Positions 27,731-38,366 of a stretch of 63,819 bases of DNA are shown piece after piece. Within the stretch, counting starts at the first letter, position 1. The number at the start of each line of letters is the position of its first letter. The notes beneath the pieces were generated by a model, which saw only the letters and a program-made list of their open reading frames with translations, was not told where the DNA came from and made no database searches. This DNA comes from Candidatus Dietzia intestinigallinarum (GTDB lineage: Bacteria > Actinomycetota > Actinomycetes > Mycobacteriales > Mycobacteriaceae). Position numbers and translations under genes: made by a program. The stretch is from positions 1 through 63,819 of the forward strand of contig DWWG01000152.1 of the NCBI GenBank assembly GCA_019119875.1, in the 5' to 3' direction.

Positions 27731-28549
27731 ATGCACGCAGCGAGTCGTGAGGCACTCGACACCACGCGCGACGCCCTGAAGTCCGCCCTGGCCGCCAATC
27801 CGGCCGGGGGGGCGACGGGCGCCACGGTTGGCCAGGAGCTGTTCCGGGTGGTCGACGTCCTCGAGGACAACCGGTCACTGCGGGTCGCGGTGGCCGACAC
27901 CTCGGCCACGGTCGAGGCCCGACAAGATCTCGTCCGCGGGGTGTTCGGGTGGAAGATCGATCAGACAACGCTCGATCTGCTGCTCGCTGCGGTCTCATCG
28001 GACTGGTCCAATCCGCGTGAGCTGCGGGAAGGTCTGATCATTCTCGGCCGGGAGGCGCTGCTGCGCTCCGCGGACGAGCAGGGCCAGCTCCAGACGGTCG
28101 AGGACGAGCTGTTCCGCCTCAGCCGCATCGTCGCGGGCGACCCGGAGTTCGAGCAGGCGCTGGGCGACCGCACGGCCGATACCGCGGCCAAGCGGGCGCT
28201 GCTGGCCCAGGTGCTCTACGGCAAGGTCACCGCGGTCACCGAGGCCCTGTCCTCACAGGCGATCGCGCGGCCCTCCGGGATGCCGGCGGACGATTTCATG
28301 GAGATCTCCCGGCAGGCGGCGGAGCTCCGCGGACGCACTGTTGCCGTGGTCACCAGCGCCGAGGCACTCTCGGAGCAGCAGGCGGCAGACCTCGGTGGTC
28401 GACTCCGATCGGTCTATGGTCGCGAGATCGCGGTGCACAACGACATCGACCCGGCACTGATGGGCGGAGTGGTCGTTCGTGTGGGTGACGAGATCATCGA
28501 CGGCAGCGTGGCGGGTCGGCTCGACGCACTGCGGCGGAACCTCCGCTGA
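27731..28549 (+). CDS. atpH: ATP synthase F1 subunit delta
   Basis: Joins the peripheral stalk to the F1 head; 272 aa, the long actinobacterial form (E. coli 177). The N-terminus MHAASREALDTTRDAL fits actinobacterial delta subunits (MHGASREAL type), which supports ATG at 27731 with GGAG just upstream; GTG at 27722 is an alternative. The C-terminal part VYGREIAVHNDIDPALMGGVVVRVGDEIIDGSV is the conserved OSCP/delta signature. Confidence 0.95.
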   Translation: MHAASREALDTTRDALKSALAANPAGGATGATVGQELFRVVDVLEDNRSLRVAVADTSATVEARQDLVRGVFGWKIDQTTLDLLLAAVSSDWSNPRELREGLIILGREALLRSADEQGQLQTVEDELFRLSRIVAGDPEFEQALGDRTADTAAKRALLAQVLYGKVTAVTEALSSQAIARPSGMPADDFMEISRQAAELRGRTVAVVTSAEALSEQQAADLGGRLRSVYGREIAVHNDIDPALMGGVVVRVGDEIIDGSVAGRLDALRRNLR

Positions 28550-28644
28550 CCGGCACTCCGGTCACATGACGAGCTGCGGTCGCGAACGGTCAAGGCTCAC
28601 GAAACACCTCTACAGCACATCCCGACTTTGAGAGCAGGAATGAC

Positions 28645-30282
28645 ATGGCGGAGTTGACGATCTCCTCCGACGAGATCCGTAGTGCGATTGCGAATTACAC
28701 CTCAACCGTTTCGACCGAGGCGACCAAGGAGGAGATCGGCGTTGTGGTCGATACCAGTGACGGTATCGCGCACATCAGCGGGCTCCCCTCGGCGATGGCC
28801 AACGAGCTGCTGGAATTCCCCGGCGGGATCCTGGGCGTCGCGCTGAACCTGGAGGATCGCGAGATCGGCGCGGTCATCCTCGGCAACTTCGACGAGATCG
28901 CCCAGGGGCAGGAAGTCCGCCGTACCGGCGACGTCCTCTCGGTTCCCGTCGGCGACGGCTTCCTCGGCCGCGTCGTCAACCCCCTCGGTCAGCCGATCGA
29001 CGGGCTGGGCGACATCGAGGCCGAGGGCAACCGCGCCCTCGAGCTCCAGGCGCCGTCGGTCCTCGAGCGTCAGCCCGTCGAGGAGCCGATGCAGACCGGC
29101 ATCAAGGCCATCGACGCCATGACCCCGATCGGACGCGGCCAGCGTCAGCTGATCATCGGCGACCGCAAGACGGGCAAGACCGCCGTCTGCATCGACGCGA
29201 TCCTCAACCAGAAGGCGAACTGGGAGTCCGGCGACAAGACCAAGCAGCTCCGCTGCATCTACGTCGCGGTGGGCCAGAAGGGTTCCACCATCGCGGGCGT
29301 CAAGGCGACCCTCGAGGAGCACGGCGCGATGGAGTACACCACCATCGTCGCGGCCCCGGCATCGGACTCCGCGGGCTTCAAGTGGCTCGCCCCGTTCACC
29401 GGCTCGGCCATCGGCCAGCACTGGATGTACGGTGGCGCCCACGTTCTGGTGGTGTTCGACGACCTGTCCAAGCAGGCGGACGCCTACCGTGCCATCTCGC
29501 TGCTGCTGCGTCGCCCGCCGGGTCGCGAGGCATACCCGGGCGACGTCTTCTACCTGCACTCGCGTCTTCTCGAGCGCTGCGCGAAGCTGTCGGACGAGAT
29601 GGGCGGCGGCTCGATGACCGGCCTGCCGATCATCGAGACCAAGGCCAACGACGTCTCGGCGTTCATCCCGACCAACGTCATCTCGATCACCGACGGCCAG
29701 GTGTTCCTCGAGTCGGACCTGTTCAACCGTGGCGTCCGCCCCGCGGTCAACGTCGGTATCTCCGTCTCGCGAGTCGGCGGCGCCGCCCAGACCAAGGGTA
29801 TGAAGAAGGTCTCCGGCTCGCTGCGTCTCGACCTGGCGGCGTTCCGCGACCTGGAGTCCTTCGCGACCTTCGCCTCCGATCTTGACGCGGCCTCCAAGGC
29901 CCAGCTGGAGCGTGGTCAGCGTCTGGTGGAGATCCTCAAGCAGGACCAGAGCTCCCCGGTCGCGGTCGAGGACCAGATCGTGTCGATCTACCTCGCGGGG
30001 GAGGGCTTCTACGACAGCGTCCCGGTCGTCGACATCCGCCGCTTCGAGGCCGAGCTGCTGGAGCAGCTCCACCACTCTGCGGCCGAGGTGTTCTCGCAGA
30101 TCGAGGGAGGTGCGGCCCTGTCCGACGAGTCGATGGCGACTCTGCGTGCCAAGACCAACGAGTTCAAGGAGGGCTTCGTGGCCTCCGACGGCTCGCGCGT
30201 GATCAACGAGCCCGAGGCCGAGGCGCTGTCCGAGGACGAGATCGACCGTGAGACCCTCACGGTCACCAAGAAGAAGGCCTGA
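28645..30282 (+). CDS. atpA: ATP synthase F1 subunit alpha
   Basis: Non-catalytic nucleotide-binding subunit, 545 aa. P-loop GDRKTGKT (172-179), beta-barrel N-terminus, and the alpha signature [15 protein letters not shown]. The C-terminus extends about 30 residues past the E. coli end ([20 protein letters not shown]); in mycobacteria a similar extension restrains ATP hydrolysis, so the same may hold here. A 95-base gap separates it from atpH. Confidence 0.98.
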   Translation: MAELTISSDEIRSAIANYTSTVSTEATKEEIGVVVDTSDGIAHISGLPSAMANELLEFPGGILGVALNLEDREIGAVILGNFDEIAQGQEVRRTGDVLSVPVGDGFLGRVVNPLGQPIDGLGDIEAEGNRALELQAPSVLERQPVEEPMQTGIKAIDAMTPIGRGQRQLIIGDRKTGKTAVCIDAILNQKANWESGDKTKQLRCIYVAVGQKGSTIAGVKATLEEHGAMEYTTIVAAPASDSAGFKWLAPFTGSAIGQHWMYGGAHVLVVFDDLSKQADAYRAISLLLRRPPGREAYPGDVFYLHSRLLERCAKLSDEMGGGSMTGLPIIETKANDVSAFIPTNVISITDGQVFLESDLFNRGVRPAVNVGISVSRVGGAAQTKGMKKVSGSLRLDLAAFRDLESFATFASDLDAASKAQLERGQRLVEILKQDQSSPVAVEDQIVSIYLAGEGFYDSVPVVDIRRFEAELLEQLHHSAAEVFSQIEGGAALSDESMATLRAKTNEFKEGFVASDGSRVINEPEAEALSEDEIDRETLTVTKKKA

Positions 30283-30336
30283 GGCCTGCGATGACAGCCA
30301 TCCGATTCAAGGCCGGAAGGAGTGTGATCTGAGACC

Positions 30337-31323
30337 ATGGCGAATCTGCGCGAACTGCGCGACCGGATCAAGTCCGTCAACTCGACCAAGAAGATCACCA
30401 AGGCCCAGGAACTGATCGCGACCTCGCAGATCTCCAAGGCGCAGGCGAGGGTCGCGGAGGCGCAGCCCTTCGCGGACCAGATCACGGCGATCCTCACCGA
30501 CCTCGCCAACGCGTCGTCGGTCAAGCACCGGATGCTCAAAGAGCCCGAGAACGCCAAGCGTTCCGCGATACTCGTTGTCACCTCCGATCGAGGCATGTGT
30601 GGCGGCTACAACCACAACGTGCTCAAGGAGGCCTCCGAGCTCATCGCCTTCCTCGAGGGTGAGGGCCGGGAGGTCGACATCTACGTGTTGGGGAACAAGG
30701 GAATCGTGTATTACACGTTCCGGGAGATCGCGATCGCGGGTTCCTGGCACGGGCATTCTCAGAAGCCCGTCTACCAGGAGGCCCGCCCCGCCTTCCAGCT
30801 GCTGTCCACCGCCTTCGCGGCGGGCGGCGATGGAACCTTCGACGCAGCGGAGTTCCTGGGCGAGGGCTACGTGGGCGACACCCAGCGCAAGGGTGTGGAC
30901 GAGGTCCACATCGTCTACACACAGTTCAAGTCGATGCTCACCCAGACGCCGAAGGCCCGTCGTCTGGCACCGATCGAGACCCAGGTCGAGGTCGAGGAGC
31001 TGGATCTCGGCGAGGACATGTTGGACACGTCCAAGACCAACTTCAAGCCCGAGGTCTCGTTCGAGCCCGATGCCGACACCCTGCTCGACAACATCCTTCC
31101 GAGGTACATGTCGACGCGGGCGTTCGCATCACTGCTCGAGTCGGCTGCCTCCGAGTCGGCCGCGCGCCGGACGGCGATGAAGTCGGCCACGGACAACGCG
31201 ACCGAACTGGTCGAGGGCCTCAGCCGAGAGGCGAACCAGGCCCGCCAGGCACAGATCACCCAGGAAATCAGCGAGATTGTCGGTGGCGCCGGTGCGCTCG
31301 CCGCGAGCGCAGGAAGTGACTAA
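30337..31323 (+). CDS. atpG: ATP synthase F1 subunit gamma
   Basis: Central rotor shaft, 328 aa (E. coli 287). N-terminal helix MANLRELRDRIKSVNSTKKITKAQELIA and C-terminal helix with ATDNATELVEGLSREANQARQAQITQEISEIVGGA form the coiled-coil axle. The middle contains an extra acidic stretch (about 207-240, VEVEELDLGEDMLDTSK) that is absent from E. coli and accounts for the added length. It ends 3 bases before atpD. Confidence 0.97.
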   Translation: MANLRELRDRIKSVNSTKKITKAQELIATSQISKAQARVAEAQPFADQITAILTDLANASSVKHRMLKEPENAKRSAILVVTSDRGMCGGYNHNVLKEASELIAFLEGEGREVDIYVLGNKGIVYYTFREIAIAGSWHGHSQKPVYQEARPAFQLLSTAFAAGGDGTFDAAEFLGEGYVGDTQRKGVDEVHIVYTQFKSMLTQTPKARRLAPIETQVEVEELDLGEDMLDTSKTNFKPEVSFEPDADTLLDNILPRYMSTRAFASLLESAASESAARRTAMKSATDNATELVEGLSREANQARQAQITQEISEIVGGAGALAASAGSD

Positions 31324-32775
<1,452 letters not shown>

Positions 32776-32784
32776 CCGGGGATC

Positions 32785-33159
32785 ATGGCTGCTGACATCG
32801 AAGTCGAGTTCGTCACCGTCGAGCGTCGTTTCTGGTCGGGGTCCGCGACCATGGTGGTCGCCAAGACCACCGAGGGCGAGATCGGTATCCAGGCCGGACA
32901 CGAGCCGCTGCTCGGGGAGCTGGACACCGGTGGCACCGTGACGGTCTACACCGAGGAGGGCAAGAAGGTCGCCGCCGTCGAGGGCGGATTCCTCTCGGTC
33001 ACCGCCAACAAGGTGAGTATCCTCGGCGAGGCGGCGGTGTGGTCCGAGTCGATCGACCGCGCGTCCGCAGAGAAGGCACTCTCCGAGGCGGGCGACGACG
33101 CGGCCGCCGCCGCGGCGGCCCGGGGTCGTCTCCGCGCCATCGAGAAGGCGGGCGCCTAA
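32785..33159 (+). CDS. atpC: ATP synthase F1 subunit epsilon
   Basis: Rotor subunit, 124 aa, that couples gamma to the c ring and can inhibit hydrolysis. N-terminal beta-sandwich with GEIGIQAGHEPLLGEL, then a C-terminal Ala-rich helical hairpin (DDAAAAAAARGRLRAIEKAGA). Last gene of the ATP synthase set; it follows atpD by 9 bases. Confidence 0.96.
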   Translation: MAADIEVEFVTVERRFWSGSATMVVAKTTEGEIGIQAGHEPLLGELDTGGTVTVYTEEGKKVAAVEGGFLSVTANKVSILGEAAVWSESIDRASAEKALSEAGDDAAAAAAARGRLRAIEKAGA

Positions 33160-33215
33160 CACCATCGGGCCCCGACCGTCACCACGGCCGCGCCCGCCGG
33201 AAGGAGTTGACCAGA

Positions 33216-33665
33216 TTGACGGCTCCCATCGAGGTTGTCCTCGGTGTCGTCGTTCTGCTCATACTCGCACCGGTGGTCGCGGCCGCGGTGTATCGGCTGG
33301 TGTACATCCGCCGGAATTCCACCTCGGTCCTCGCGCGCCGGGCGGGCGAGTCGGCGTGGGTCTACGGGGCCGTTCGGTACTCCGATACGGACGTGGCGTT
33401 CTACCGCCTCCTCAGTGTGCGCTTTCGGCCGGACGTACGGCTGGACAGGAGGACGCTCGTTCTCGGCAGGCGTCGCCCGCCCACCGGCGAGGAACTGGAC
33501 GTGGCCGAAGAAGGGGAGATGATCGTCCCGTTCTCCGGCCTCGACCGTCGAGAACGCCAGGTGGACGGTGAATTGTGTCTCGGCACCTCGGAGCTCACCG
33601 GTCTGATGGCGTGGGTCGAGGCCTGCTCGACCGAACAGGTCCGTCCGAGGCGGCATCGCCGCTGA
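33216..33665 (+). CDS. DUF2550 family membrane-anchored protein (Rv1312-like)
   Basis: A 149-aa protein with an N-terminal membrane helix (about 4-26, [23 protein letters not shown]) and a cytoplasmic domain rich in basic residues ([27 protein letters not shown]). DUF2550 proteins follow atpC in mycolic-acid bacteria; their function is unknown. I chose TTG at 33216, which has AAGGAG 9 bases upstream; a TTG at 33207 is too close to that site. Confidence 0.8.
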   Translation: MTAPIEVVLGVVVLLILAPVVAAAVYRLVYIRRNSTSVLARRAGESAWVYGAVRYSDTDVAFYRLLSVRFRPDVRLDRRTLVLGRRRPPTGEELDVAEEGEMIVPFSGLDRRERQVDGELCLGTSELTGLMAWVEACSTEQVRPRRHRR

Positions 33666-33711
33666 CCCACACTCTTCTCCGGCATTTCCGAGCCCGTTCC
33701 AGGAGGTCCCG

Positions 33712-34392
33712 TTGCGACTGGTCGTCGCCACCTGCCAGGTCGACTACGTCGGCCGGCTCACCGCACACCTGCCCATGGCGCCACGTCTGCTGCTGGTCAA
33801 GGCCGACGGTTCCGTCAGCGTGCATGCGGATGACCGTGCCTACAAACCTCTCAACTGGATGACGCCACCCTGTTCGTTGACGGAACAGGAACACCCCGAG
33901 AACTCGGACCACCTTCTGTGGGTGGTGGAGAACAAGGCGGGTGAGCAGCTGCGGATCACCGTCGCCGAGGTGCACCACGAGTCCCACCACGAACTGGGTG
34001 TCGATCCGGGACTGGTCAAGGACGGCGTCGAAGCACACCTGCAGGAACTGCTCGCCGAGCACATCGACACCCTCGGCCAGGGATACAGTCTGATCCGCCG
34101 TGAGTACATGACGGCGATCGGTCCGGTGGACATCCTGGGGCGTGACTCCGAGGGCACGACCGTGGCTGTCGAGATCAAACGGCGGGGGGAGATCGACGGC
34201 GTCGAGCAGTTGACGCGCTACCTCGAGCTCCTCAACCGTGATCCCCTGCTGGCACCCGTCAGCGGGATCTTCGCGGCGCAGATCATCAAGCCCCAGGCCC
34301 GTACCCTGGCCGAGGATCGGGGCATCCGGTGCGTGACGTTGGACTACGACCAGCTGCGGGGGACCGAATCCAACGACCTGCGCCTGTTCTGA
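33712..34392 (+). CDS. nucS: Mismatch-specific endonuclease NucS/EndoMS
   Basis: Cuts both strands at mismatched bases; in Actinobacteria, which lack MutS/MutL, NucS provides mismatch repair with the sliding clamp. The 226-aa protein has the N-terminal DNA-binding half ([21 protein letters not shown]) and a C-terminal RecB-like nuclease core: [36 protein letters not shown], with the Asp, Glu and Lys (EIK) of the active site. The clamp-binding C-terminus is NDLRLF. TTG start with AGGAGG 5 bases upstream. Confidence 0.95.
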   Translation: MRLVVATCQVDYVGRLTAHLPMAPRLLLVKADGSVSVHADDRAYKPLNWMTPPCSLTEQEHPENSDHLLWVVENKAGEQLRITVAEVHHESHHELGVDPGLVKDGVEAHLQELLAEHIDTLGQGYSLIRREYMTAIGPVDILGRDSEGTTVAVEIKRRGEIDGVEQLTRYLELLNRDPLLAPVSGIFAAQIIKPQARTLAEDRGIRCVTLDYDQLRGTESNDLRLF

Positions 34393-34404
34393 GCGGGGTC
34401 CACG

Positions 34405-34707
34405 GTGCCGAGACGACATCGACGTGCCAGAAGTGACCGGCCCGCGCCGGTACGTCATGGACTGGGCGGGGGCACGCTGGAGGCCGGTCCGGCCGGGGAC
34501 CCGGACGACTACCACGTTCGTCGGATCCCCGGAGCACGGGCCGGTAAGGACTACCGATGCCCCGGGTGCGACCAGATGGTGACCTCCGGGACCAGCCACG
34601 TGGTGGCCTGGCCGGACAGGCCGGGTGGCGAAGACGACCGTCGCCACTGGCATACCGGGTGCTGGAGTGGCCGGGGAAGCCGGGGGATCACTCGTCGTTG
34701 GAGCTGA
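34405..34707 (+). CDS. Small conserved actinobacterial protein with a Cys/His motif, next to nucS
   Basis: A 100-aa protein with a basic N-terminus (MPRRHRRARSDRPAP) and a conserved core YRCPGCDQMVTSGTSHVVAWP ... DDRRHWHTGCW. The CxxC and the HWHxxC could bind zinc. It is often annotated as an ATP/GTP-binding protein in actinobacteria, but I see no nucleotide-binding motif. It follows nucS by 12 bases, so the two may be co-transcribed. Its 3' end overlaps the convergent coiled-coil gene by 20 bases. Confidence 0.75.
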   Translation: MPRRHRRARSDRPAPVRHGLGGGTLEAGPAGDPDDYHVRRIPGARAGKDYRCPGCDQMVTSGTSHVVAWPDRPGGEDDRRHWHTGCWSGRGSRGITRRWS

Positions 34708-35563
34708 ACTCCGGAGGTGCCGGCAGGGGCTCTTCGTGATCGACTCTGGCCGGGACCACCTCCAACCGGGCACGGACGGTCGCGAGATCGGACAGGACGT
34801 CCCGGCGGAGTTCGCGTAGTTTCTCGGTGTGGGCGGTGGCGTCGTCGACCATCCTCTCGGCCCGGTCCCGGGCCTGGGCGAGCAGCCTGTCGGCCTCGGA
34901 CCGTGCCTGTGCCCGTATCTCCTCTGCGGCTGCTACGGCGGCGGTCTGTCTAGCCTCGTCCCGTCGCAGCGCCTCCTGGCGACGCAGGTCTGACGCCAGC
35001 CGGTGATCCTCGTCGATCTGACGACGCTGCCGGGCGGCCTCGTCGTCCAATCGTTGCGCTTCCCGCTCCGCCGCCCGGATGATCTCCTCGGCCCTGGTCC
35101 GCGCGGCCTTGAGAACGGAGTCGTGTTCTGCACGGATGGCCGTGGTGCGCGCTCGGGCCGCTTTCAGTTCGGTGTCCGCCGTCTCCCGCATACGCCATGC
35201 GGACTCCTCCGCCTCGGTGAGAATCCGGTCGGCGGTGGCGTGGGCGTTGTCCCGGATGGACTCCGCCTCGGCGCTGGCCAGGCTGAGCATCGTCGAGAGT
35301 CGATCGGACATCTGTTCACTCGTGGTGGGCACCCGGCCGAGTTCCGCCACCCGCGCCTCGAGAGCACGGACACGTTCGCGTTCGCGTTCCAGGTCCGCGG
35401 CTGCGCGTTCGGCCCGCTCGACCGCCGAGTCGCGGTCTGCTCGAAGGAGTTCAGCTTCGGCCTCGAGCCGTGTGAGGGTGGAATTCACCTGCTCCCGGTC
35501 GAAGCCTCTGCGGACCACCGCGAAAGGCTGCACGGCCGTTCGTGGGGTGTGCATGCTCGACAT
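34688..35563 (-). CDS. DivIVA-like coiled-coil protein
   Basis: A 291-aa protein that is mostly coiled coil (about 25-260; long Glu/Arg/Ala heptads). The first 40 residues (VVRRGFDREQVNSTLTRLEAEAELLRADR) match the DivIVA/Wag31 N-terminal lipid-binding pattern. Proteins of this kind organise polar growth or septation in Actinobacteria; which one this is cannot be told. ATG at 35563 is preceded 6 bases earlier by TAGGCT, a leaderless arrangement; GTG at 35569 is in frame but sits inside that spacer. Confidence 0.75.
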   Translation of the reverse strand: MSSMHTPRTAVQPFAVVRRGFDREQVNSTLTRLEAEAELLRADRDSAVERAERAAADLERERERVRALEARVAELGRVPTTSEQMSDRLSTMLSLASAEAESIRDNAHATADRILTEAEESAWRMRETADTELKAARARTTAIRAEHDSVLKAARTRAEEIIRAAEREAQRLDDEAARQRRQIDEDHRLASDLRRQEALRRDEARQTAAVAAAEEIRAQARSEADRLLAQARDRAERMVDDATAHTEKLRELRRDVLSDLATVRARLEVVPARVDHEEPLPAPPEFSSNDE

Positions 35564-35569
35564 GCCCAC

Positions 35570-35575
35570 AGCCTA
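35570..35575 (-). promoter_or_regulatory. Putative -10 element for leaderless coiled-coil gene
   Basis: TAGGCT on the minus strand, 6 bases before the ATG at 35563. Confidence 0.45.
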
Positions 35576-35599
35576 GCCGTGCAGCCTGAGCGTGATCTC

Positions 35600-36070
35600 T
35601 CAGTGCTGGTCGGGAGCGGGCTCGACGAGTTCGAGGAGAACTCCGCCGGCATCCTTGGGGTGGATGAAGTTGATCCGCGACCCGGCGGTACCGGTCTTGG
35701 GAGACGGGTACAGCACCCGCACCCCGCGACCGGTGAGATGAGCGGTGACGGCCTCGATGTCGGTCACCCGCACCGCCATCTGCTGGATGCCGGGGCCGTT
35801 GCGGTCGAGGTACTTGGCGATCGTGGAGCTCTCGTCGAGCGGTGCGAGCACCTGGAGGAGCGCGCTGCCCTCAGGTCGTCCAGGTGAACCGAGCATCGCC
35901 TCGCGGACGCCCTGCTCCTCGTTGATCTCCTCGTGGAGGTTCTCCATGCCGAGATTGTCGCGATACCACGCAACGGCGGCGTCGAAGTCGGGGACCGCGA
36001 CGCCGACGTGGTCGATCGCCACGACGAGTTCGGAGGGCAGAAGGGACTGTCCGGCTGGGGTAGTGGTCAT
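35600..36070 (-). CDS. mce: Methylmalonyl-CoA epimerase
   Basis: Interconverts (2R)- and (2S)-methylmalonyl-CoA, linking propionyl-CoA breakdown to succinyl-CoA. The 156-aa VOC-fold protein has two paired modules: IDHVGVAVPDFDAAVAWY and GIQQMAVRVTDIEAVTAHL, and ends RINFIHPKDAGGVLLELVEP with the metal-binding Glu. Gln replaces the second-module His (GIQQ instead of GLHH); I recall the same in M. tuberculosis Rv1322A. ATG at 36070 is 7 bases after a TAGCGT -10-like hexamer. Divergent from the thiolase gene. Confidence 0.92.
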   Translation of the reverse strand: MTTTPAGQSLLPSELVVAIDHVGVAVPDFDAAVAWYRDNLGMENLHEEINEEQGVREAMLGSPGRPEGSALLQVLAPLDESSTIAKYLDRNGPGIQQMAVRVTDIEAVTAHLTGRGVRVLYPSPKTGTAGSRINFIHPKDAGGVLLELVEPAPDQH

Positions 36071-36077
36071 ACCTTCC

Positions 36078-36083
36078 ACGCTA
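36078..36083 (-). promoter_or_regulatory. Putative -10 element for methylmalonyl-CoA epimerase
   Basis: TAGCGT on the minus strand, 7 bases before the ATG at 36070. The spacer GGAAGGT is purine-rich but too close to act as a normal ribosome binding site. Confidence 0.4.
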
Positions 36084-36101
36084 GTCGGTCGGGCTTCACG
36101 G

Positions 36102-36107
36102 TAGTTT
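36102..36107 (+). promoter_or_regulatory. Putative -10 element for thiolase gene
   Basis: TAGTTT would start a transcript near 36114 with a leader containing GGAAGG (36134-36139), 7 bases before the ATG at 36147. Confidence 0.35.
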
Positions 36108-36146
36108 GGCGTGGATAGCCATCCCCCACTATCGGAAGGTGTCCCC

Positions 36147-37346
36147 ATGACCGCCGACCCCACCCGAACCGTCATCGTCTCCGGCGCGCGCACCCCGTTC
36201 GGCCGCCTGCAGGGAGGGCTCTCCTCCCTCTCCGCCCCCGAGCTGGGCGGCATCGCCATCAAGGCCGCACTCGAACGCGGCGGCGTCGCACCCGAGGCGG
36301 TTGACCAGGTCATCATGGGGCAGGTGCTGTCCGCCGGGAACGGACAGATGCCCGCCCGGCAGGCCTCGCTCGCGGCGGGACTGCCGAAGAGCGTTGATGC
36401 GCTGAGCATCAACAAGATGTGCCTGTCCGGGCTGACGGCCATTGCTCTCGCCGACCAGGCCATCCGGTCCGGTTACTCCGAGGTGGTCGTCGCCGGTGGC
36501 CAGGAGTCGATGTCGCAGGCACCGCACCTTCTCCCCAAGAGCCGCGCCGGCTACAAGTACGGCTCCATCGAGGTCCTCGACCACATGGCGTTCGATGGTC
36601 TGCACGACGTGCCGACCGACCAGCCGATGGGTGCGCTCACCGAGGCGCGCAACGCCGAGCTGGAGATCACCCGTGAGCACCAGGACGAGTTCGCCGCGGT
36701 CTCGCACCAGCGGGCGGCCGCCGCGTGGTCCGAGGGGCGCTTCGCGGACGAGGTCGTCCCGGTGACGGTCAAGGGTCGCAAGGGGGACACCGTCGTGGAG
36801 ACCGACGAGGGCGTCCGTGCCGATTCGACCGCCGAGTCGATGGGCAAGCTCCGTCCGGCGTTCGCCGCGGACGGCACCATCACCGCGGGCTCGTCCTCCC
36901 AGATCTCGGACGGCGCCTCGGCCGTCGTCGTGACCACCGCCGCCCGTGCCGAGGCGGAGGGCTGGCCCGTGCTCGCCGAGATCGTCGCCTACGGCACGGT
37001 CGCGGGACCGGATTCGACGCTGCAGCACCAGCCCGCCGACGCGGTGCTCGACGCCTGCCGCCGCGCGGACGTCGCGGTTGACGAGATCGACCTGTTCGAG
37101 TTCAACGAGGCCTTCGCCTCGGTCGGGCTGCACTCGACCCGCATGCTGGGGCTGGACGCGGACAAGGTCAACGTCAACGGCGGCGCCATCGCCGTCGGTC
37201 ACCCGATCGGTGTGTCCGGAAACCGTGTGGTGCTGACACTGGCCCTCGAGCTCGCCCGTCGGGGCGGCGGTCTCGGCGCGGCCGCGCTCTGCGGCGGGGG
37301 CGGACAGGGCGACGCCCTGATCATCCGGGTGCCCGCGGCCGGCTGA
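36147..37346 (+). CDS. Acetyl-CoA C-acetyltransferase (thiolase, FadA4-like)
   Basis: Condenses two acetyl-CoA to acetoacetyl-CoA or runs the reverse thiolysis; 399 aa. The acyl-accepting Cys92 is in INKMCLSGL, the second motif [17 protein letters not shown] carries the His, and the C-terminal CGGGGQGDA holds the proton-donating Cys. ATG at 36147 with GGAAGG upstream. The pairing with methylmalonyl-CoA epimerase matches M. tuberculosis Rv1322A/Rv1323 (fadA4). Confidence 0.95.
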   Translation: MTADPTRTVIVSGARTPFGRLQGGLSSLSAPELGGIAIKAALERGGVAPEAVDQVIMGQVLSAGNGQMPARQASLAAGLPKSVDALSINKMCLSGLTAIALADQAIRSGYSEVVVAGGQESMSQAPHLLPKSRAGYKYGSIEVLDHMAFDGLHDVPTDQPMGALTEARNAELEITREHQDEFAAVSHQRAAAAWSEGRFADEVVPVTVKGRKGDTVVETDEGVRADSTAESMGKLRPAFAADGTITAGSSSQISDGASAVVVTTAARAEAEGWPVLAEIVAYGTVAGPDSTLQHQPADAVLDACRRADVAVDEIDLFEFNEAFASVGLHSTRMLGLDADKVNVNGGAIAVGHPIGVSGNRVVLTLALELARRGGGLGAAALCGGGGQGDALIIRVPAAG

Positions 37347-37368
37347 GACGCCGACGGCGGCGGCGTGG

Positions 37369-37374
37369 CAAGAT
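37369..37374 (+). promoter_or_regulatory. Putative -10 element for leaderless thioredoxin-fold gene
   Basis: CAAGAT ends 7 bases before the GTG at 37382; no ribosome binding site other than GGAG too close to the start. Confidence 0.35.
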
Positions 37375-37381
37375 CGGAGCC

Positions 37382-38329
37382 GTGTCGAGACCAGGTAACC
37401 GTCCCCCGTCCGCCGCCGAGCAGAAGCTCGCGGCGTCGCTCGCCGGCGCCGTCGACCTCTCGGCACTGAAGAGTCGCGCCGAGGCCCAGCGGGGTGCCGC
37501 CGCCACCGGTGGTGCCCCCGGCCAGCCCGGTACGCCGTCCACCGGCGGCGCCTCGGCAACCCGGGTGCAGGTGGACGAGGCCTCCTTCGAGCAGGAGGTC
37601 CTCGTCCGCTCCGCCCGGGTCCCCGTGATCATCGAGCTCGTCTCGCAGCGCGCGCCCACCCCGATGACCTCCCTGCTGGCCGCACTGGCAGACGAGGCGG
37701 CCGGGGCGTGGGTCCACGCGACGGTGGACGTCGACAGCTCACCGGGGATCGCCCAGGCGCTCCAGGCCCGGACCGTTCCGTCCGTATACGCCGTCGCCGC
37801 GGGTCGGCCGCTCGCCGATTTCGAGGGTGAGCAACCCGAGGAGACCCTCCGTGAGTGGCTCGGCGCGGTGTTGCGGGCCACCGAGGGCAAGCTCAGCGGC
37901 CCCGGCACGGGGGAAGGGGAGGCCTCGGCCGAGGACGAGAGCGACCCGGAGCTGGATGCAGCGGAGGACGCACTGTCGGCGGGGGACCTGGAGACGGCGG
38001 AGGAGCGTTTCCTCGCACTGGTCGAGTCGCGCCCCGGCGACCACACCCTGGTCGAAGCGCTGCGGTACGTGCAGGCGGGGCGTCGCGTGGCCGACGAGAC
38101 GGACAACGCGGAGGAGCCGGTCCCGGCCGCCCTCCGCTCCGCCGACCTGATGCTGGTGGCGGGCGAGTACGATTCGGCGTTCACGGTTCTCGTCGACGCG
38201 ATCCGGGTCCACTCCGGTGAGGACCGGGCACTCCTGAGGACCCGTCTCCTGGAGATCCTCGAGTCCCTGCCTGCGGACGATCCTCGGGTGCTCGACGCCC
38301 GCCGGGATCTCGCGAGCGCACTGTACTGA
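37382..38329 (+). CDS. Thioredoxin-fold/tetratricopeptide protein (CnoX/YbbN-like)
   Basis: A 315-aa protein with an unstructured N-terminus (about 1-60), a thioredoxin fold (about 65-175) and a C-terminal TPR-like helical domain (about 195-310). The place of the thioredoxin CxxC reads QRAPTPM, so there is no redox-active pair, as in CnoX proteins that act as holdases and pass clients to GroEL or protect against chlorination. Position before glgB matches M. tuberculosis Rv1324. The chaperone role is inferred from the family. Confidence 0.85.
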   Translation: MSRPGNRPPSAAEQKLAASLAGAVDLSALKSRAEAQRGAAATGGAPGQPGTPSTGGASATRVQVDEASFEQEVLVRSARVPVIIELVSQRAPTPMTSLLAALADEAAGAWVHATVDVDSSPGIAQALQARTVPSVYAVAAGRPLADFEGEQPEETLREWLGAVLRATEGKLSGPGTGEGEASAEDESDPELDAAEDALSAGDLETAEERFLALVESRPGDHTLVEALRYVQAGRRVADETDNAEEPVPAALRSADLMLVAGEYDSAFTVLVDAIRVHSGEDRALLRTRLLEILESLPADDPRVLDARRDLASALY

Positions 38330-38334
38330 GCCCG

Positions 38335-38352
38335 GCCCCGGCGTTACGGGGC
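38335..38352. terminator. Possible bidirectional terminator hairpin
   Basis: GCCCCG (38335-38340) pairs with CGGGGC (38347-38352) around the loop GCGTTA in the 37-base gap between convergent genes. No T-tract on either side, so it is a weak candidate. Confidence 0.3.
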
Positions 38353-38366
38353 GGGACCGACGCCGA

